Positions 6,026 through 7,796 of a DNA stretch of 7,796 nt are shown piece by piece. Origin of the DNA: Bacteroidales bacterium UBA3868. GTDB lineage: Bacteria > Bacteroidota > Bacteroidia > Bacteroidales > WCHB1-69. The notes below the pieces were generated by a model. It ran no database searches. It saw only the letters and a list, made by a program, of their open reading frames with translations, and had not been told where the DNA came from. The stretch lies in NCBI GenBank assembly GCA_002392325.1, contig DGGS01000020.1, positions 1 to 7,796 on the forward strand, given 5' to 3'. Both the position numbers and the translations under genes were made by a program. The number at the start of each line of letters is the position of its first letter. Position 1 is the first letter of the stretch.

Positions 6026-7796
6026 ATGAGCAACGTTAAGTACGTTTATACCTTTGGGGGAAAGACCGCTGAGGGTAAAGCTGACATGAAAAACCTGCTG
6101 GGTGGCAAGGGTGCCAACCTCGCTGAAATGTGTCTTTTGGGCCTTCCCGTTCCCGCCGGTTTGACCATCACCACAGAATGCTGCACCGCCTATTATGCCA
6201 ACAATTGCCAACTGCCCGCTGGCCTCATGGATGAGGTTTGGGCTGGTATGAAGAATGTGGAGAACATTATGGGCCTCAAATACGACGACGCCGAGAATCC
6301 TCTGCTCGTCTCCTGCCGCTCCGGCGCACGCAGCTCCATGCCCGGCATGATGGACACCGTACTTAACATCGGTCTCAGCTCCAAAACGCTCCCTGGCCTC
6401 ATCAAGAAAACCAACAACCCGCGCTTCGTCTATGACTCCTATCGTCGTCTCATCATGATGTACGCCGATGTGGTGATGGAGAAGGCTGAGGGCATTGAAC
6501 CCGCTGACGGCAAGGGCATCCGCAAGATTTTGGATGACATGCTAGACGAGTTCAAATCCATGAAGGGTTACAAGAGCGACACCGAGATTACCGCTGAAGA
6601 ACTGCTGAAACTCGCCGACGCTTTCAAGGCGAAAATCAAAGAGGTGCTCGGCACTGAGTTTCCGGATGACGCTAAGGCCCAACTCGAAGGCGGTATCAAG
6701 GCCGTGTTCAAGAGCTGGAACGGCAAGAAAGCCATCTCCTACCGTCGCATTGAAGGCATTCCCGATGATTGGGGTACTGCAGTGAATGTGCAAGCCATGG
6801 TGTTCGGCAACATGGGTGACAACTCCGCCACTGGTGTGGCTTTCACCCGTAACCCCGCCACCGGCGACAACCAGTTCTACGGCGAATGGCTGATCAACGC
6901 GCAAGGCGAGGATGTGGTGGCCGGTATCCGTACCCCCAACCCGCTGAACGATGAGACCAAGAACGAGCAGAACAAGATGATGCACTCCATGCAGGAGCTG
7001 ATGCCGGAGACTTATAAAGAGCTTTGCGACATCCGCGAAATTCTGGAGAAAAACTATCATGATATGTTGGACGTGGAGTTCACCATCCAAGAAGGTAAAC
7101 TCTATATGTTGCAATGTCGCGTGGGTAAACGTACTGGTGTGGCTGCTCTGACCATGGCATTGGATATGTTGCACGAAGGCCTTATTGACGAGAAAGAAGT
7201 GGTGATGCGTCTTACACCCGCCCAACTCGACGAGCTGCTGCACCCGATTCTGGATGCCGCCGACGAGAAGAAACACACCGTTATCGCCAAAGGTCTGCCC
7301 GCAGGTCCTGGCGGTGCCGTGGGTGTTATCGCTCTGGACAGCGAGACTTCCAAAGCTTATACGGAGAAGAAAATCAAGAACATCCTCGTTCGTGAGGAAA
7401 CCAATCCCGAAGATGTGGAGGGTATGCGTTCCGCAACCGGTATCCTGACCGCCCGTGGCGGTATGACCTCTCACGCCGCTCTCGTGGCCCGTGGTTGGGG
7501 TAAGTGCTGTATCGTGGGTTGTGATGCCGTGAAAATCGACATGAACACCCGCACCGTTACCATCGCCGGCCAAACCTTCAAAGAGGGTGACCTGTTGAGT
7601 TTGAACGGCTCCAAAGGTTGGGTTTATGCTGAGGAAGTGAAGATGATTGACGCTACTGAAAATCCTTTGTTCCAAGAGTTTATGAAACTCGTGGACAAAT
7701 ACCGCACCATGGGTGTGCGCACCAACGCTGATAACCCGGAAGATGCACAGAACGCCATCAACTTCGGCGCTGAAGGTATCGGTCTGTTCCGTATCG
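6026..7796 (+). CDS. ppdK: Pyruvate phosphate dikinase, N-terminal 590 residues (partial, runs off the window)
   Basis: Open from ATG at 6026 to the right edge with no stop; the family is about 880-910 residues, so roughly one third is missing. The enzyme interconverts pyruvate + ATP + Pi with PEP + AMP + PPi in the cytoplasm and can run in either glycolytic or gluconeogenic direction in anaerobes. Domains in order: ATP-grasp nucleotide domain about 1-340 (LLGGKGANLAEMCLLGLPVP, then SCRSGARSSMPGMMDTVLNI with Arg98, and GVAFTRNPATGDNQFYGE); the phosphohistidine domain about 390-520 with RGGMTSHAALVARGWGKC, where His483 is the phosphoryl carrier and Thr481 is the residue phosphorylated by PPDK regulatory protein in other organisms; and the beginning of the PEP/pyruvate-binding barrel (RTNADNPEDAQ, GAEGIGLFRI). 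MSNVKYVYTFGGKTAEGKAD is a normal family start. Codon use is GC-rich at third positions, unlike the AT-rich toxin-antitoxin genes before it. Confidence 0.96.
   Translation, partial: MSNVKYVYTFGGKTAEGKADMKNLLGGKGANLAEMCLLGLPVPAGLTITTECCTAYYANNCQLPAGLMDEVWAGMKNVENIMGLKYDDAENPLLVSCRSGARSSMPGMMDTVLNIGLSSKTLPGLIKKTNNPRFVYDSYRRLIMMYADVVMEKAEGIEPADGKGIRKILDDMLDEFKSMKGYKSDTEITAEELLKLADAFKAKIKEVLGTEFPDDAKAQLEGGIKAVFKSWNGKKAISYRRIEGIPDDWGTAVNVQAMVFGNMGDNSATGVAFTRNPATGDNQFYGEWLINAQGEDVVAGIRTPNPLNDETKNEQNKMMHSMQELMPETYKELCDIREILEKNYHDMLDVEFTIQEGKLYMLQCRVGKRTGVAALTMALDMLHEGLIDEKEVVMRLTPAQLDELLHPILDAADEKKHTVIAKGLPAGPGGAVGVIALDSETSKAYTEKKIKNILVREETNPEDVEGMRSATGILTARGGMTSHAALVARGWGKCCIVGCDAVKIDMNTRTVTIAGQTFKEGDLLSLNGSKGWVYAEEVKMIDATENPLFQEFMKLVDKYRTMGVRTNADNPEDAQNAINFGAEGIGLFRI

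Noticed and set aside
6542..7675. 377-codon open frame on the minus strand
   Set aside because: It is fully antisense to the well-supported dikinase gene. The His/Gly/Val-rich product has no recognisable domain and reflects third-position C/G preference of the real gene.

Overview
The window looks like part of a chromosome from an anaerobic member of the Bacteroidetes (order Bacteroidales or close to it). Four observations support this. The promoters carry the Bacteroidetes-type TAnnTTTG element (TATCTTTGCA). A C10 cysteine peptidase ends in a type IX secretion (Por) sorting domain. There is a large outer-membrane beta-barrel protein with an N-terminal carboxypeptidase-regulatory-like domain and a plug. 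Finally, the window begins and ends in two central-metabolism genes typical of anaerobes, an ADP-forming acetate-CoA ligase and pyruvate phosphate dikinase. No Shine-Dalgarno sites stand out, which also fits the phylum.

Layout from left to right. (1) The 3' end of an ADP-forming acetate/acyl-CoA ligase runs on + and ends at 296, followed by a strong bidirectional hairpin terminator at 318-360. (2) On -, an in-frame, lysine-rich open tract (397-567) lies directly after the amber stop of a secreted C10 (streptopain-type) peptidase (568-1989). (3) Also on - is a hicA-hicB toxin-antitoxin pair (2720-2112) with its own promoter. (4) On +, divergent from hicAB, is an 822-aa outer-membrane barrel protein (2858-5326). 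(5) Immediately downstream on + is a second toxin-antitoxin module, a small antitoxin (5404-5604) overlapping a RelE/ParE-type toxin (5579-5884), with its own promoter. (6) On +, from 6026 to the window edge, is the N-terminal two thirds of pyruvate phosphate dikinase, again behind a clear promoter.

Working together: the two flanking genes make ATP- or PPi-linked metabolism (acetyl-CoA to acetate plus ATP; PEP/pyruvate interconversion). Between them sits a more variable-looking block of envelope or secreted proteins and two toxin-antitoxin cassettes from different families, one on each side of the barrel gene. I see no transposase, integrase, tRNA, rRNA or CRISPR array. Nothing here is clearly a new system. 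The best leads are the open lysine-rich tract behind the peptidase stop, the 21-base promoter/leader block shared by the second toxin-antitoxin module and the dikinase gene, and the nine-A tract in the antitoxin gene.
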